Positions 8,264-17,757 of a stretch of DNA of 64,000 nucleotides are shown one piece after another. Both the position numbers and the translations under genes were made by a program. Origin of the DNA: Terribacillus saccharophilus (GTDB lineage Bacteria; Bacillota; Bacilli; Bacillales; Amphibacillaceae); contig NZ_NPBD01000007.1 in NCBI RefSeq assembly GCF_002272745.1, forward strand, positions 434,001 through 498,000, given 5' to 3'. The notes below the pieces were generated by a model. That model was not told where the DNA came from and did no database searches. It was given only the letters and a program-made list of their open reading frames with translations. Numbering within the stretch: position 1 is the first letter of the stretch; every line of letters starts with the position of its first letter.

Positions 8264-9118
8264 ATGAAAAAAACAGTCGTATCTTTAGCTACAGGACTAG
8301 TAATTGCGGGGGCATTCAGTACAACAGCATCAGCTGCTGAATATAATGTTCAAACAGGGGACTCTCTTTGGAAAATCGCAGACAAATACGAAGTGAGTGT
8401 AGATCAGCTTAAAGAGCTTAACCAACTTGATTCTGACCTAATCTTTCCTAATCAAAAATTAACTATAGATAAAGAAACAAACCAGACAGACTCATACACA
8501 GTACAAAAAGGCGATTCTCTTTCTAAGATCGCAGGGAAGTTCAATATATCGGTAGGCGAGTTGAAATCTTGGAACAGCCTTAACTCCGATTTGATTGTAA
8601 TAGGTCAGCAACTGGCGGTGACTGGCGGCGCTGTAACTGAAACAGCACCAGTGAAGCAGGAAGCTGCTCAGACAGAAGCTCCTAAACAAGAAGAAAAACA
8701 AGAAGCACCTAAGCAAGAAGAAAAGCAGGAAGCACCTGCACAAACAGAACAAAAAGCAGAACCTGCTAAAGAAGAAGCAGCTCCTGCCAAAGAAGAAAAA
8801 GCAGCTACAAGTACTAGCCAAGAAGCAACTAAAGAATTGTCAGTATCTGCAACTGCATATACTGGTCAATGTGAAGGATGCTCTGGTGTAACAGCTACTG
8901 GTATCGATTTGAATGCTAACCCGAATGCGAAAGTTATTGCAGTAGACCCTAGTGTTATTCCTTTAGGATCAAAAGTATGGGTTGAAGGCTATGGAGAAGC
9001 AATTGCAGGCGATACTGGCGGTGCAATCAAAGGTAATAAGATCGATGTACACGTACCAGATCAAGGAACTGCATTGAACTGGGGACGTAAAACTGTAACA
9101 GTAAAAGTACTAGACTAA
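8264..9118 (+). CDS. yocH: Secreted cell-wall protein with two LysM repeats and a 3D domain (YocH-like)
   Basis: A 284-residue exported protein probably acting as a peptidoglycan hydrolase. Signal peptide 1-25 is cleaved after ASA. LysM repeats occupy about 27-70 and 76-118 (YTVQKGDSLSKIAGKF and similar). A low-complexity Glu/Lys/Ala/Pro/Gln linker spans about 125-190, with tandem KQEEKQEAP units. The C-terminal 3D domain carries the three conserved Asp: VDPSVIPLGSKV, GDTGGAIKG and IDVHVPD. Start ATG follows TAAGGAGGT. Size and architecture match YocH, and the upstream WalR site supports control by the wall-homeostasis WalKR system. Confidence 0.88.
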   Translation: MKKTVVSLATGLVIAGAFSTTASAAEYNVQTGDSLWKIADKYEVSVDQLKELNQLDSDLIFPNQKLTIDKETNQTDSYTVQKGDSLSKIAGKFNISVGELKSWNSLNSDLIVIGQQLAVTGGAVTETAPVKQEAAQTEAPKQEEKQEAPKQEEKQEAPAQTEQKAEPAKEEAAPAKEEKAATSTSQEATKELSVSATAYTGQCEGCSGVTATGIDLNANPNAKVIAVDPSVIPLGSKVWVEGYGEAIAGDTGGAIKGNKIDVHVPDQGTALNWGRKTVTVKVLD

Positions 9119-9126
9119 TACAAATA

Positions 9127-9170
9127 GCGTAACAGGTGGAGCAAATGGCGGTTTGCTCTGCCTGTTTTTA
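9127..9170 (+). terminator. Rho-independent terminator
   Basis: AACAGG-GGAGCAAA pairs with TTTGCTC-CCTGTT through one internal mismatch, followed by TTTTT. Confidence 0.85.
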
Positions 9171-9213
9171 TTTATATTATATTTTACCCGCGTGTGTGCA
9201 AGATAAACGCATA

Positions 9214-9342
9214 TTATTTTAAATTTACAGACGATTTACTTGTCTCGTTGATGCTTTGAATATTTCCTTCACCTCGAAAAAGTCCGATAATGCTGAAACT
9301 GATGATCAGCAAGACAAAAATGCCGATCAGCCATTTTTGCAT
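9214..9342 (-). CDS. Small single-pass membrane protein, 42 residues
   Basis: A short open frame translating to MQKWLIGIFVLLIISFSIIG followed by a polar tail of 22 residues rich in Ser, Asn, Glu and Lys. Residues 4-21 form one hydrophobic helix with a short N-terminus. An excellent AGAGGGGGAAA ribosome binding site lies 6 bases upstream of the ATG. I do not recognise a family. It stands alone, in opposite orientation to its neighbours, between a wall protein and an RNA helicase. Coding potential rests on the ribosome binding site plus membrane-helix pattern. Confidence 0.6.
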   Translation of the reverse strand: MQKWLIGIFVLLIISFSIIGLFRGEGNIQSINETSKSSVNLK

Positions 9343-9451
9343 ATAATTTCCCCCTCTTTATGTGTATACTAGTATCTTACAAACTTTTGGCGCGTACTTC
9401 TATGGAAACATCACATAATAAATATGGAAAAAGTATGAAAGAGGGAACAAC

Positions 9452-10603
9452 ATGAATATGTTCAATGATTTGAACTTACAAAATAGCCGTTTAGAAATAT
9501 TACATAAATTAGGTTTGACAGAACCTACACCTGTTCAAAAACAAGCAATTCCAGAAATTCTGGCTGGAAAAGACGTGATTGCCAAAGCACAAACAGGTAC
9601 GGGTAAGACGCTTGCTTTTCTGCTGCCGATATTGGAGATGCTGAAAATGGACAGCGCCGGTATTCAGGCGCTCATTCTTAGTCCGACGCGCGAGTTAGCT
9701 ATCCAAATTTATGATGAACTGGCGAAGCTGATTCATCCGGAAGAAGAAATTGGCATACTGGCCGTTTATGGCGGACAAGATATCGTTAAGCAGCTTAAAA
9801 AACTCGAAGGCAGAGTGGACATCGTTGTAGCGACGCCAGGTCGTCTGCTCGACCATATGCGCCGCGGCACGGTAGATCTTTCACATGTACGGACGTTCGT
9901 TTTGGATGAGGCAGATCAGATGCTGCATATGGGGTTTTGGCATGATGTAAAGGACGTTGCAAATGCTTTGCCGAGTACGAAACAGACACTGCTGTTTTCT
10001 GCAACAATGCCGAAGGAAATCCGCCAGCTTGCATCTACCCAAATGCAGAAGCCGAAGGAAATCACAATTCAAACAACCAATGTGACACTAAAGGAAATCA
10101 AACAGATTGTCCTGGAAATGTCGGACCGTGAGAAGCGGAATGCATTGAAGGTGTTATTGCAGATGTATCGTCCATTTGCTGCAATTATTTTCTGCAGAAC
10201 AAGAAGACGTGCTTCTGAGCTGCATGGATATTTGCATGCGCAGGGCTTTGAATCGGATGAACTGCATGGAGATTTGTCACAGGCAAAACGAGAACGTGCT
10301 ATGAAGAACTTCCGGGAGTATAAGACACAGTTTCTTGTCGCGACTGATGTGGCAGCTCGAGGATTGGATGTTGAAGGGGTCACCCATGTATTCAATTATG
10401 ATCTGCCAGAAGATACAGAGAGCTATATCCACCGTATTGGCCGTACAGGCAGGGCAGGCAGCACCGGGTTAACAGTAGCCTTCGTGACTCCTCGCGACAG
10501 TCATCAAATCAAACAAATTGAAAAAGAAACAAAACAGCGTCTGCCACGAAAAGAACTTGTTTTCGGAGAAAATGGTAAGCCTGATTTAATAGATGCAGAA
10601 TAA
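9452..10603 (+). CDS. DEAD-box RNA helicase (YfmL-like)
   Basis: ATP-dependent RNA helicase of 383 residues with all core motifs in order: Q motif (LTEPTPVQKQAI), AQTGTGKT, PTRELA, TPGR, DEAD, SAT, then in the second RecA domain ARGLD and HRIGRTGRAG. There is almost no C-terminal extension, unlike CshA or CshB, and the length matches B. subtilis YfmL (376), which aids ribosome biogenesis in the cold. The start has GAGGGAAC upstream. It is monocistronic, followed by the trp promoter. Confidence 0.85.
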   Translation: MNMFNDLNLQNSRLEILHKLGLTEPTPVQKQAIPEILAGKDVIAKAQTGTGKTLAFLLPILEMLKMDSAGIQALILSPTRELAIQIYDELAKLIHPEEEIGILAVYGGQDIVKQLKKLEGRVDIVVATPGRLLDHMRRGTVDLSHVRTFVLDEADQMLHMGFWHDVKDVANALPSTKQTLLFSATMPKEIRQLASTQMQKPKEITIQTTNVTLKEIKQIVLEMSDREKRNALKVLLQMYRPFAAIIFCRTRRRASELHGYLHAQGFESDELHGDLSQAKRERAMKNFREYKTQFLVATDVAARGLDVEGVTHVFNYDLPEDTESYIHRIGRTGRAGSTGLTVAFVTPRDSHQIKQIEKETKQRLPRKELVFGENGKPDLIDAE

Positions 10604-10610
10604 ATCCCCC

Positions 10611-10639
10611 TTGACAAATGAAAACAAGGGTACTACAAT
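10611..10639 (+). promoter_or_regulatory. SigA promoter of the trp operon
   Basis: TTGACA (10611-10616), 17-bp spacer, TACAAT (10634-10639). It lies 8 bp after the helicase stop codon and directly ahead of the T-box leaders, with no other promoter of similar quality before trpE. Confidence 0.85.
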
Positions 10640-10645
10640 GAATCC

Positions 10646-10890
10646 AATATAACTGATACGTGAGCGAAGACGAAGAGTAGTAGCTTATGTGGTCACTTCA
10701 GAGAGCCGGTGGATGGTGGGAACCGGTGTGACACGTACGTGAATGGACTTCCGAGCACCATAGCTGAAATGACCAGTAGGCTGTGGCGGTAACTCCCCCG
10801 ATAGCAGGAGCAAAGTGAGCTAGTGCGCTAGCTAACAAAGGTGGTACCACGGGTAATCTCGTCCTTTATTGGAGAGATTGCCCTTTTTTT
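10646..10890 (+). promoter_or_regulatory. Tryptophan T-box riboswitch 1
   Basis: First of two tandem T-box leaders. Stem I has the AGTA side of the specifier loop near 10675, the AGAGA and GGTG distal loops, and GAA-TGG-A at 10741-10747, giving TGG (Trp) as specifier codon. The antiterminator T-box AGGTGGTACCACG is at 10839-10851. The competing terminator pairs GGGTAATCTC (10851-10860) with GAGATTGCCC and ends in seven T at 10890. Uncharged tRNA-Trp should prevent termination. Confidence 0.92.
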
Positions 10891-10904
10891 ATACACATAC
10901 ACAT

Positions 10905-11185
10905 AAATCGTTGATGAAGAGGAGTACATGCTGATTGATTTGTACAGAGAGCCTGGTGTGGTGAGATCCAGGTCAAATTGGCAGCATGGAATGGACTTCA
11001 GAGAGATTCCTTGAAACATAGTAGGGGAATCCGGTTTCCTCCGTTACCGGGATAGGATATCAAGGCTAAAGCTTTCGTATCCGAATGAGAGGAAAGCAAA
11101 AGAGCTTTCAATAGAGGTGGCACCGCGGTGTAAAACCGTCCCCTATGCACATGAACCAATCATGTGCATAGGGGACGGTTTTTTT
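10905..11185 (+). promoter_or_regulatory. Tryptophan T-box riboswitch 2
   Basis: Second complete T-box in series with the first. AGTA follows GAAGAGG, the helix CATGCTG/CAGCATG closes the specifier loop, and GAA-TGG-A (10989-10995) gives codon TGG (Trp). T-box AGGTGGCACCGCG is at 11115-11127. A very stable terminator, a 22-bp stem at 11132-11153 with 11161-11182, ends in a T-run. Read-through of both leaders would be needed to reach trpE. Confidence 0.92.
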
Positions 11186-11211
11186 ATTACAAAGAAAAGG
11201 GAGCGAGAAAG

Positions 11212-12615
11212 ATGGCGGTAACGGATAGCATACGATTTCAGAAGAAACAATTGAACGGAGATACGCTCACACCTGTCGTGATTTACAAGCGGCTGGCAGG
11301 TGAAAAGAAGTTTTTACTGGAGAGTTCGGTACACCATACAGGAAAGGGCCGCTATTCCATCATTGGAGCTAATCCTTACAAAGAATTGATCGGTAAGGGA
11401 AGCGAAACATTGCTGAAGCTCCCGGAGAAGGAAGAGAAGCTGGCGGAAAAGCCATTAGAGGTTTTGAAGAAGCAAATAAGCGGATTCGAATTACCGCTCG
11501 AATTTCCTTTCTATGGCGGAGCTGTCGGATATATAGCATATGATTCGATTCGGCAATATGAAGTGATTGGAGAAGTGCCAGAAGATCCAATTGGTATGCC
11601 GGAAGTTCATTTTATGTTTTATGAGGACATTATCATTTATGACCATAAGCATCAGCAGATCACTTTGCTGGCGATTGATGGTGCGGGTATCCGCTCATCG
11701 GAAATGCTTCAAGCTAGGTTGGTGGAGATGGAGCGGGAGATTACGGCTTTCAAGGACATACCTGATGCGGTATTACAGCCAGTTGAATTCCGGCCTGAGA
11801 CGGATCAAGCAACATTTTTGCAGATGGTGGAAGATGCCAAGGCATACATCAAAGCGGGTGATGTATTTCAAATTGTACTTTCGCAGCGATTGACAGCAAA
11901 CTTCAAAGGAGATGCTTTTAGCTTCTACCGGAAGCTGCGAGCGAGCAATCCTTCACCGTATATGTTCTTCCTCGATTTTGAGGACTATACCGTATTGGGA
12001 GCTTCCCCAGAAAGCTTGATCAAAGCAAGCGGAAATAAAGTGACGGCTAACCCAATCGCTGGATCGAGGCCGCGCGGTAAAACACTAGCACAAGATGAAC
12101 AGCTGACGACTGAACTGCTGGCAGATCAAAAGGAATTGGCGGAGCATAGGATGCTTGTCGATTTAAGCCGTAATGATTTGGGCCGTGTGTGTAAGGTAGG
12201 AACGGTCGAGCTGACAAAGTATATGACAGTGGAAAAGTACCAGCACATTATGCACATTGTCTCTGAAGTACAGGGAGAACTGGCAGATAATATGACTGGA
12301 TTGGATGCACTGATTGCAGCCCTTCCGGCCGGTACTGTTTCCGGTGCCCCGAAAATACGGGCAATGGAATTAATCAATCAATTTGAAAAGAAAAAACGAG
12401 GGCTCTATGCCGGGGCGGTGGGCTATATAAATATGAACGGTGATCTTGATTTGGCATTGGCTATACGAACGATGATCATAAAAGACAGTAAAGCATATGT
12501 ACAGGCGGGAGCCGGACTAGTGTATGACTCGGATCCCGAGACAGAATATCACGAAACGCTGCATAAAGCGAAATCTTTAACGGAGGTTGGATTACATGAT
12601 TCTGCTGATCGATAA
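11212..12615 (+). CDS. trpE: Anthranilate synthase component I
   Basis: Converts chorismate plus ammonia from TrpG to anthranilate, the first committed step to tryptophan. 467 residues; the N-terminal LLES (35-38) is the tryptophan feedback-binding motif, and the chorismate-binding domain shows SPSPYMFFL, GSRPRGKT, ELLADQKELAEHRMLVDLSRND and GTVSGAPKIRAME. Start ATG at 11212 follows GGGAGCG; the longer frame from 11164 starts inside the T-box terminator. It overlaps trpG by 20 bp. Expression is set by the tandem Trp T-boxes. Confidence 0.96.
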   Translation: MAVTDSIRFQKKQLNGDTLTPVVIYKRLAGEKKFLLESSVHHTGKGRYSIIGANPYKELIGKGSETLLKLPEKEEKLAEKPLEVLKKQISGFELPLEFPFYGGAVGYIAYDSIRQYEVIGEVPEDPIGMPEVHFMFYEDIIIYDHKHQQITLLAIDGAGIRSSEMLQARLVEMEREITAFKDIPDAVLQPVEFRPETDQATFLQMVEDAKAYIKAGDVFQIVLSQRLTANFKGDAFSFYRKLRASNPSPYMFFLDFEDYTVLGASPESLIKASGNKVTANPIAGSRPRGKTLAQDEQLTTELLADQKELAEHRMLVDLSRNDLGRVCKVGTVELTKYMTVEKYQHIMHIVSEVQGELADNMTGLDALIAALPAGTVSGAPKIRAMELINQFEKKKRGLYAGAVGYINMNGDLDLALAIRTMIIKDSKAYVQAGAGLVYDSDPETEYHETLHKAKSLTEVGLHDSADR

Positions 12616-13198
12616 TTATGATTCTTTTACGTATAATCTGTTCCAATATACAGCGGAGCTTGGAGAAGAAGTGAAGGTTGTCCGCAATGACGTCATCTCC
12701 ATCCATGATATTGAAGAAATGAATCCAGAGGCAATCATCGTCTCCCCTGGACCAGGCAGACCGGAAGATGCAGGAATATGCGTCGAGGCAATCCGACACT
12801 TTGCTGGCAAAACACCGATACTCGGCATCTGTCTCGGACATCAGGCGATCGGTACAGCCTTCGGCGCAGACATTATCCGAGCGGGACAAATCAAGCATGG
12901 CAAGACATCAACACTTCGCTATGTGGGAGAACCGGCAATTGAAGGGATCATAAAGGATCTGCCGATCATGCGCTATCATTCTCTTGTCATTGATAAGTGC
13001 AGTGTTCCAAATGAATTGGAAGTTACCGCTTATTCAGAAGATGATGAGGAAATCATGGCCGTTCAGCATATCCGTTACCCAGTTTATGGACTGCAGTTCC
13101 ACCCGGAATCGATTGGAACGGAAGCTGGTAAGGAAATCGTGAAGCATTATATTCAAATCATGAAAGAAGGGAAAAGTCATGGAACCATTATTGGCTAA
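12596..13198 (+). CDS. trpG: Anthranilate synthase component II (glutamine amidotransferase)
   Basis: Supplies ammonia from glutamine to TrpE. In 200 residues the class I amidotransferase triad is visible: Cys79 in GICLGHQAIG, and His and Glu in QFHPESIGTE. ATG at 12596 has ACGGAGG 9 bases upstream, inside the end of trpE. In B. subtilis this subunit (PabA/TrpG) is encoded in the folate operon and shared; here a dedicated copy lies inside the trp operon. A second role with PabB cannot be excluded. Confidence 0.94.
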   Translation: MILLIDNYDSFTYNLFQYTAELGEEVKVVRNDVISIHDIEEMNPEAIIVSPGPGRPEDAGICVEAIRHFAGKTPILGICLGHQAIGTAFGADIIRAGQIKHGKTSTLRYVGEPAIEGIIKDLPIMRYHSLVIDKCSVPNELEVTAYSEDDEEIMAVQHIRYPVYGLQFHPESIGTEAGKEIVKHYIQIMKEGKSHGTIIG

Positions 13199-14198
13199 GC
13201 TCACAAATACGCAGGCTTTGACTTATTCAGAGGCGTTGCAGGCATCCCGGGAATTGCTGGAGGGCAGTATGCCAGATGCTGTGGCGGGAGCATTTCTCTC
13301 CATGCTGCAAACCCGTGGGGAAACAGCGGATGAAGTAGCAGGTATGGTGGCTGCAATTCGCGAAAAAGCCCAGACGATTCCCCTTCAGGCAGCAAATGTG
13401 ATGGATAACTGTGGTACCGGTGGAGATGGATCACAAAGCTTCAACATCAGTACGACAGCAGCTTTTGTCATTGCTGGAACAGGTATTACGATTGCTAAGC
13501 ATGGTAATCGCAGTGTATCCAGCAGAACAGGCAGTGCGGATGTCCTGGAGAATCTGGGAATCCCTTTGTATCTGCCAGCAACCGAGATGACGCATTTGCT
13601 GGAGGAGAATGGCATCGCCTTTTTATTTGCACCTCATGTTCATCCTGGTTTGAAGCAGGTAATGCAGCTGCGGAAAGTACTGCGTATCCCGACAATTTTC
13701 AATCTGATCGGACCATTGACGAATCCGGTCCAGCTTGATTCTCAGCTGCTTGGCATCTATCGACGCGATATGCTTGAGATGATGGCTGAAGCACTCCATA
13801 AATTGGGACGCAAGAGGGCGATTGTCATTAATGGCGCAGGTTATATGGATGAAGCATCCCTTGCAGGAGAGAACCACCTTGTCCTCCTAGAGGATGGCAA
13901 GCAGACAGCCTTCACTCTTCATCCGGAAGAGGTAGGCCTGCCAGTTTGTCCGCTGGAAGCAATCAGGGGCGGTGATGCAGCGGAGAATGCAGACATTCTG
14001 TTAAGGGTATTGAATGGTGAGAGCGGTGTCCATAGAGATACAGTCGTATTAAATGCAGGTCTTGGTATATTTGCTAACGGAAAAGCAGCCTCTATCCAAG
14101 AGGGCATCCAGCTTGCTATGAAAAGCATCGATAGCGGAGCTGCTAGACAGAAACTGCAATACTTGATCGATTATAAGCAAAGGGAAGTGACCTCATGA
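13179..14198 (+). CDS. trpD: Anthranilate phosphoribosyltransferase
   Basis: Transfers phosphoribose from PRPP to anthranilate. 339 residues, usual for the family; PRPP site DNCGTGGDGSQSFNIST near residues 72-88 and KHGNRSVSSRTGSADVLE near 107-124. It overlaps trpG by 20 bp and ends in a 4-bp ATGA overlap with trpC, so translation is coupled along the operon. Ribosome binding site GAAGGGAA. Confidence 0.96.
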   Translation: MEPLLAKLTNTQALTYSEALQASRELLEGSMPDAVAGAFLSMLQTRGETADEVAGMVAAIREKAQTIPLQAANVMDNCGTGGDGSQSFNISTTAAFVIAGTGITIAKHGNRSVSSRTGSADVLENLGIPLYLPATEMTHLLEENGIAFLFAPHVHPGLKQVMQLRKVLRIPTIFNLIGPLTNPVQLDSQLLGIYRRDMLEMMAEALHKLGRKRAIVINGAGYMDEASLAGENHLVLLEDGKQTAFTLHPEEVGLPVCPLEAIRGGDAAENADILLRVLNGESGVHRDTVVLNAGLGIFANGKAASIQEGIQLAMKSIDSGAARQKLQYLIDYKQREVTS

Positions 14199-14977
14199 CA
14201 TTCTTAGCAAGGATACTAGAAGAAAAGCGGACGGAAATTGCTACACTTAAACAAACATACCGGCCGACAGCGGCACAGCGTAATCCGATATCATTATATG
14301 AACGATTTCAACAACAAAAACAGCTCCAGGTTATAGCAGAAATCAAACGTGCTTCTCCTTCCAAAGGAATGATCAATCCCGATGTTGTACCTGCGGATCA
14401 AGCAAATATCTATGAATCAGCAGGAGCCGGTGCTATTTCAGTTCTGACTGATACGCCGTTCTTCAAAGGCACGATGGATGATTTGGCAGCTGTCCGGGAG
14501 GCAGTGGAGCTACCGATATTAAATAAAGATTTTATCTTAGATGAAATCCAAATCGATAGAGCAGCTGATTATGGTGCTGATGTGATTTTATTGATTGTTG
14601 CAGCATTGGAAAAAGATCGATTGCACGCTCTCTATCAATATGCAAAATCCAAAGAGATGGATGTGCTGGTAGAGGTTCACAATGAAGAAGAATTAGAACA
14701 AGCACAGAAACTTGGTGCAAATATCATTGGAATCAATAATCGGAATCTTAAAACATTTGAGGTAGATTTGGGTGTAACGGAACGATTAATAGAAAAGATT
14801 GATACCTCCGCAACGCTTGTCATCAGCGAAAGCGGCATAACGGTACCTGCTGATGCAACGCGTGTAGCCAAAGCAGGGGCAAAGGGTATCCTTGTAGGTG
14901 AAACGCTCATGCGAGCTTCCGATGTAGGAGCAGTATTGGAAACACTACAGGTTCCAGTCGGAGCGGAGCAGTTATGA
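14195..14977 (+). CDS. trpC: Indole-3-glycerol-phosphate synthase
   Basis: TIM-barrel enzyme closing the indole ring from CdRP. 260 residues with the signature VIAEIKRASPSKG near 49-61 (catalytic Lys), the LNKDFILDEIQI segment, VEVHNEEEL, and phosphate-binding SESGI and GILVGETLMRA at the C-terminus. Monofunctional, separate from TrpF as in other bacilli. ATGA overlaps join it to trpD and trpF. Confidence 0.96.
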   Translation: MTFLARILEEKRTEIATLKQTYRPTAAQRNPISLYERFQQQKQLQVIAEIKRASPSKGMINPDVVPADQANIYESAGAGAISVLTDTPFFKGTMDDLAAVREAVELPILNKDFILDEIQIDRAADYGADVILLIVAALEKDRLHALYQYAKSKEMDVLVEVHNEEELEQAQKLGANIIGINNRNLKTFEVDLGVTERLIEKIDTSATLVISESGITVPADATRVAKAGAKGILVGETLMRASDVGAVLETLQVPVGAEQL

Positions 14978-15582
14978 TCGTCAAGATTTGTGGTATCCAG
15001 TCGTTGGAGACTGGGCGCATAGCAGTGGAGGCAGGAGCTGACATGATTGGATTTGTTTTTGCTGACAGCAGACGTAAGGTATCGCCTGAGCAAGCAGCCC
15101 GCATCGGGAAAGAGCTCCCGGCACAGGTGAAGAAAGTTGGCGTGTTTGTCAATGAGCCGATCGAGAGCTTGCTGAACATAGCGGAGACGGCTGGCCTGGA
15201 TTACATTCAGTTGCATGGTGATGAAACACCAGGCTATGTCAAAGCTATCAGAAAGCCTGTCATTAAGGCCTTTTCAGTAACTTCAGAGGATGACCTAAAG
15301 CAACTGACGGATTATCAGTGTGAATACTATCTGCTGGATAGTCCAGCAGAAGCGTATAGGGGAGGAAACGGCACAGCATTCGACTGGTCCCTGGCTAACT
15401 CAGAAACAATTCCGAGAGAAAAGCTCATTCTTGCAGGTGGTTTGCATAGCGGAAATGTGCAGCAAGCAATCCAAGAAGTGAGCCCTGTCGGCGTCGATGT
15501 CAGCAGTGGTGTAGAGACAGAGAGACAAAAGGATCCAATTAAAATAAAACAATTCATTACAGCGGCGAAGAAAGGACAGTGA
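14974..15582 (+). CDS. trpF: Phosphoribosylanthranilate isomerase
   Basis: Amadori isomerase converting PRA to CdRP. 202 residues; catalytic Cys in the opening MIVKICGIQ, general-acid Asp in [19 protein letters not shown], and phosphate-binding [10 protein letters not shown] and VDVSSGVE. Starts in an ATGA overlap with trpC and ends at the trpB ribosome binding site. Confidence 0.95.
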   Translation: MIVKICGIQSLETGRIAVEAGADMIGFVFADSRRKVSPEQAARIGKELPAQVKKVGVFVNEPIESLLNIAETAGLDYIQLHGDETPGYVKAIRKPVIKAFSVTSEDDLKQLTDYQCEYYLLDSPAEAYRGGNGTAFDWSLANSETIPREKLILAGGLHSGNVQQAIQEVSPVGVDVSSGVETERQKDPIKIKQFITAAKKGQ

Positions 15583-15587
15583 AAAAC

Positions 15588-16793
15588 ATGGCAATATATC
15601 CGACAGAAACCGGACATTACGGAAGCTTTGGCGGCCGTTTCGTACCTGAAACATTAATGCCAGCTATCTTGGAACTAGAAAAAGCTTTCAAAGAAGCAAA
15701 AGAGGATCCAGACTTCCAAGAAGAGATGCGCTATTACTTGAAACAGTATGTAGGACGAGAGACGCCGCTTTATTATGCAGAACGCTTAACTGCAACTCTT
15801 GGCGGACCGAAGATATATTTGAAGCGAGAAGACCTTAACCACACAGGTGCGCATAAAATCAACAACACGATCGGGCAAGCATTGCTGACGCAGCGAATGG
15901 GCAAGAAAAAGGTAGTAGCCGAAACAGGTGCTGGCCAACATGGAGTTGCTACAGCGACAGTCAGTGCATTGCTTGGATTGGAATGCATTATCTTCATGGG
16001 GAAAGAAGATGTCAGACGGCAGGCATTGAATGTTTATCGGATGGAATTGTTAGGTGCGCAGGTCGTATCAGTCGATCAAGGTAACGGAACCTTGAAAGAT
16101 GCAGTAAACGAAGCAATGCGCTACTGGACAGCGAATGTAGAAGATACGCATTATATCTTCGGTACAGCTGCAGGTCCGCATCCATTCCCGCAAATTGTCC
16201 GAGATTTCCAGCGGATCATCGGCGATGAATCCCGTAAGCAGATAATCGAGGCAGAAGGCAAACTGCCGGAAGCGATTGTTGCTTGTGTTGGCGGCGGAAG
16301 TAACGCAATCGGCATGTTCTACCCGTTCGTAGATGATCGTGATGTGAAAATGTACGGTGTGGAAGCTGGAGGCATGGGTCTGCCGACAGGTAAACATGCG
16401 GCTTCTCTTACAGAAGGAAAAGCTGGGATATTGCATGGATCATTATCTTACCTGCTGCAAAATGAGGATGGTCAGGTACAGGAAGCACATTCAATTTCAG
16501 CCGGATTGGATTATCCAGGTGTCGGTCCAGAGCACAGCTATTTAAAAGATGCTGGGCGAGTGACATATGATGCCGTTACCGATGAAGAAGCTCTGGAAGC
16601 TGTACGTCTACTATCCAGGACAGAAGGAATCATACCTGCTTTGGAAAGTGCGCATGCAGTAGCATACTGCAAAAAGCTGGCACCAGTGATGGATAAAGAG
16701 GATGTGCTGGTCGTCTGTTTATCAGGGCGCGGTGATAAAGACGTGAACACGATCAGGGAAGCACATGAAACAGGAGGGGATTCCTATGACTAA
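15588..16793 (+). CDS. trpB: Tryptophan synthase beta chain
   Basis: PLP enzyme joining indole and serine. 401 residues; PLP lysine in HTGAHKINN near residue 88, phosphate-binding GGGSNAIG near 229-236, and ESAHA and CLSGRGDKD near the C-terminus. Two starts are possible: GTG at 15579, only 2 bases after AAAGGA, or ATG at 15588, 11 bases after it. The ATG is preferred for spacing. Acts as an alpha2-beta2 complex with the overlapping trpA product. Confidence 0.95.
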   Translation: MAIYPTETGHYGSFGGRFVPETLMPAILELEKAFKEAKEDPDFQEEMRYYLKQYVGRETPLYYAERLTATLGGPKIYLKREDLNHTGAHKINNTIGQALLTQRMGKKKVVAETGAGQHGVATATVSALLGLECIIFMGKEDVRRQALNVYRMELLGAQVVSVDQGNGTLKDAVNEAMRYWTANVEDTHYIFGTAAGPHPFPQIVRDFQRIIGDESRKQIIEAEGKLPEAIVACVGGGSNAIGMFYPFVDDRDVKMYGVEAGGMGLPTGKHAASLTEGKAGILHGSLSYLLQNEDGQVQEAHSISAGLDYPGVGPEHSYLKDAGRVTYDAVTDEEALEAVRLLSRTEGIIPALESAHAVAYCKKLAPVMDKEDVLVVCLSGRGDKDVNTIREAHETGGDSYD

Positions 16794-17565
16794 AGCGCAA
16801 CTCGATAATGCATTTCTAACAGTATCTGAAGCTGGGGAGAAAGCTTTCGTACCATATATAATGGCAGGTGATGGCGGCTTGGAAAGCTTGAATGAACGCA
16901 TTCGTTTTCTAGCGGACAGCGGCGCAACGGCTATTGAGCTGGGGCTGCCTTTTTCGGATCCAGTCGCAGACGGGCCGACTATCCAAGCAGCCGGAATTCG
17001 TGCATTGGAGGCTGGCACGACAGTTCAGGCAGTACTGGATGAGGTTGCAAAGGAAAAAGCCAGCCGCAATGTACCGCTTGTTATTATGACTTACTTGAAT
17101 CCGGTCTTCGCTTATGGGGTGGAAGCCTTCGCTTCTGCATGTGCAGCAGCAGGAATATCTGGACTTATTCTGCCTGACCTGCCGCTTGAAGAGGAAGGAC
17201 TTGTTGTCGAAGCCCTACAAAAGCACGAAATAGCGCTGATCCGTTTAGTAGCTTTGACAAGCACGCCGGATAGAATTCGGGCACTGGCTGAGCGCGCAGA
17301 AGGCTTCCTTTATGCCGTTACAGTAGCAGGTACAACAGGGGAGAGAGCAACCTTCGTCGATCAGCTGGGCACGCATCTGCAGGAACTGAAGGAAATTAGC
17401 AAGGCGCCCGTGCTGGCCGGCTTTGGAGTTTCTACGCCAGAGCACGTGAAGGAATTGAGCCAGTATTGTGATGGAGTGGTCGTCGGAAGTAAGATCGTAG
17501 CTGCCTTGCATCAAGGAGACAGACAGCAAGTTGCAGAGTTGATTAGGTCAATAAAGCAAGCATAA
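16786..17565 (+). CDS. trpA: Tryptophan synthase alpha chain
   Basis: Releases indole from indole-3-glycerol phosphate and channels it to TrpB. 259 residues with catalytic Glu and Asp in [16 protein letters not shown] near 47-62, LPDLPLEEE near 130, and [13 protein letters not shown] at 16786 has a perfect AGGAGGGG site inside trpB; the frame is open from 16765 without one. Last gene of the operon, followed by a terminator. Confidence 0.95.
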   Translation: MTKAQLDNAFLTVSEAGEKAFVPYIMAGDGGLESLNERIRFLADSGATAIELGLPFSDPVADGPTIQAAGIRALEAGTTVQAVLDEVAKEKASRNVPLVIMTYLNPVFAYGVEAFASACAAAGISGLILPDLPLEEEGLVVEALQKHEIALIRLVALTSTPDRIRALAERAEGFLYAVTVAGTTGERATFVDQLGTHLQELKEISKAPVLAGFGVSTPEHVKELSQYCDGVVVGSKIVAALHQGDRQQVAELIRSIKQA

Positions 17566-17585
17566 ATGACTTGTTTCTTATATGT

Positions 17586-17624
17586 AGAGTGCAGAGAAAT
17601 TCATGATTTTTCTGCACTCTTTTG
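17586..17624 (+). terminator. Terminator of the trp operon
   Basis: AGAGTGCAGA-AAA and TTTTCTGCACTCT form a 13-bp stem around a short loop and run into TTTTG. Confidence 0.88.
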
Positions 17625-17757
17625 TATTGACTAGGAAAACACATTTAAAAGATAAAGGGTCTTTGTTTAGCATTCACATCGACTTGGTTCATTCTTGAGA
17701 TATAGTGAAACATTTCCAGTTCCCATCCGTACATGTAGATAAGAGGAGAAAGAAAGG

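Noticed and set aside
16068-16436. Antisense frame within trpB
   Set aside because: No ribosome binding site and opposed to highly conserved TrpB codons.
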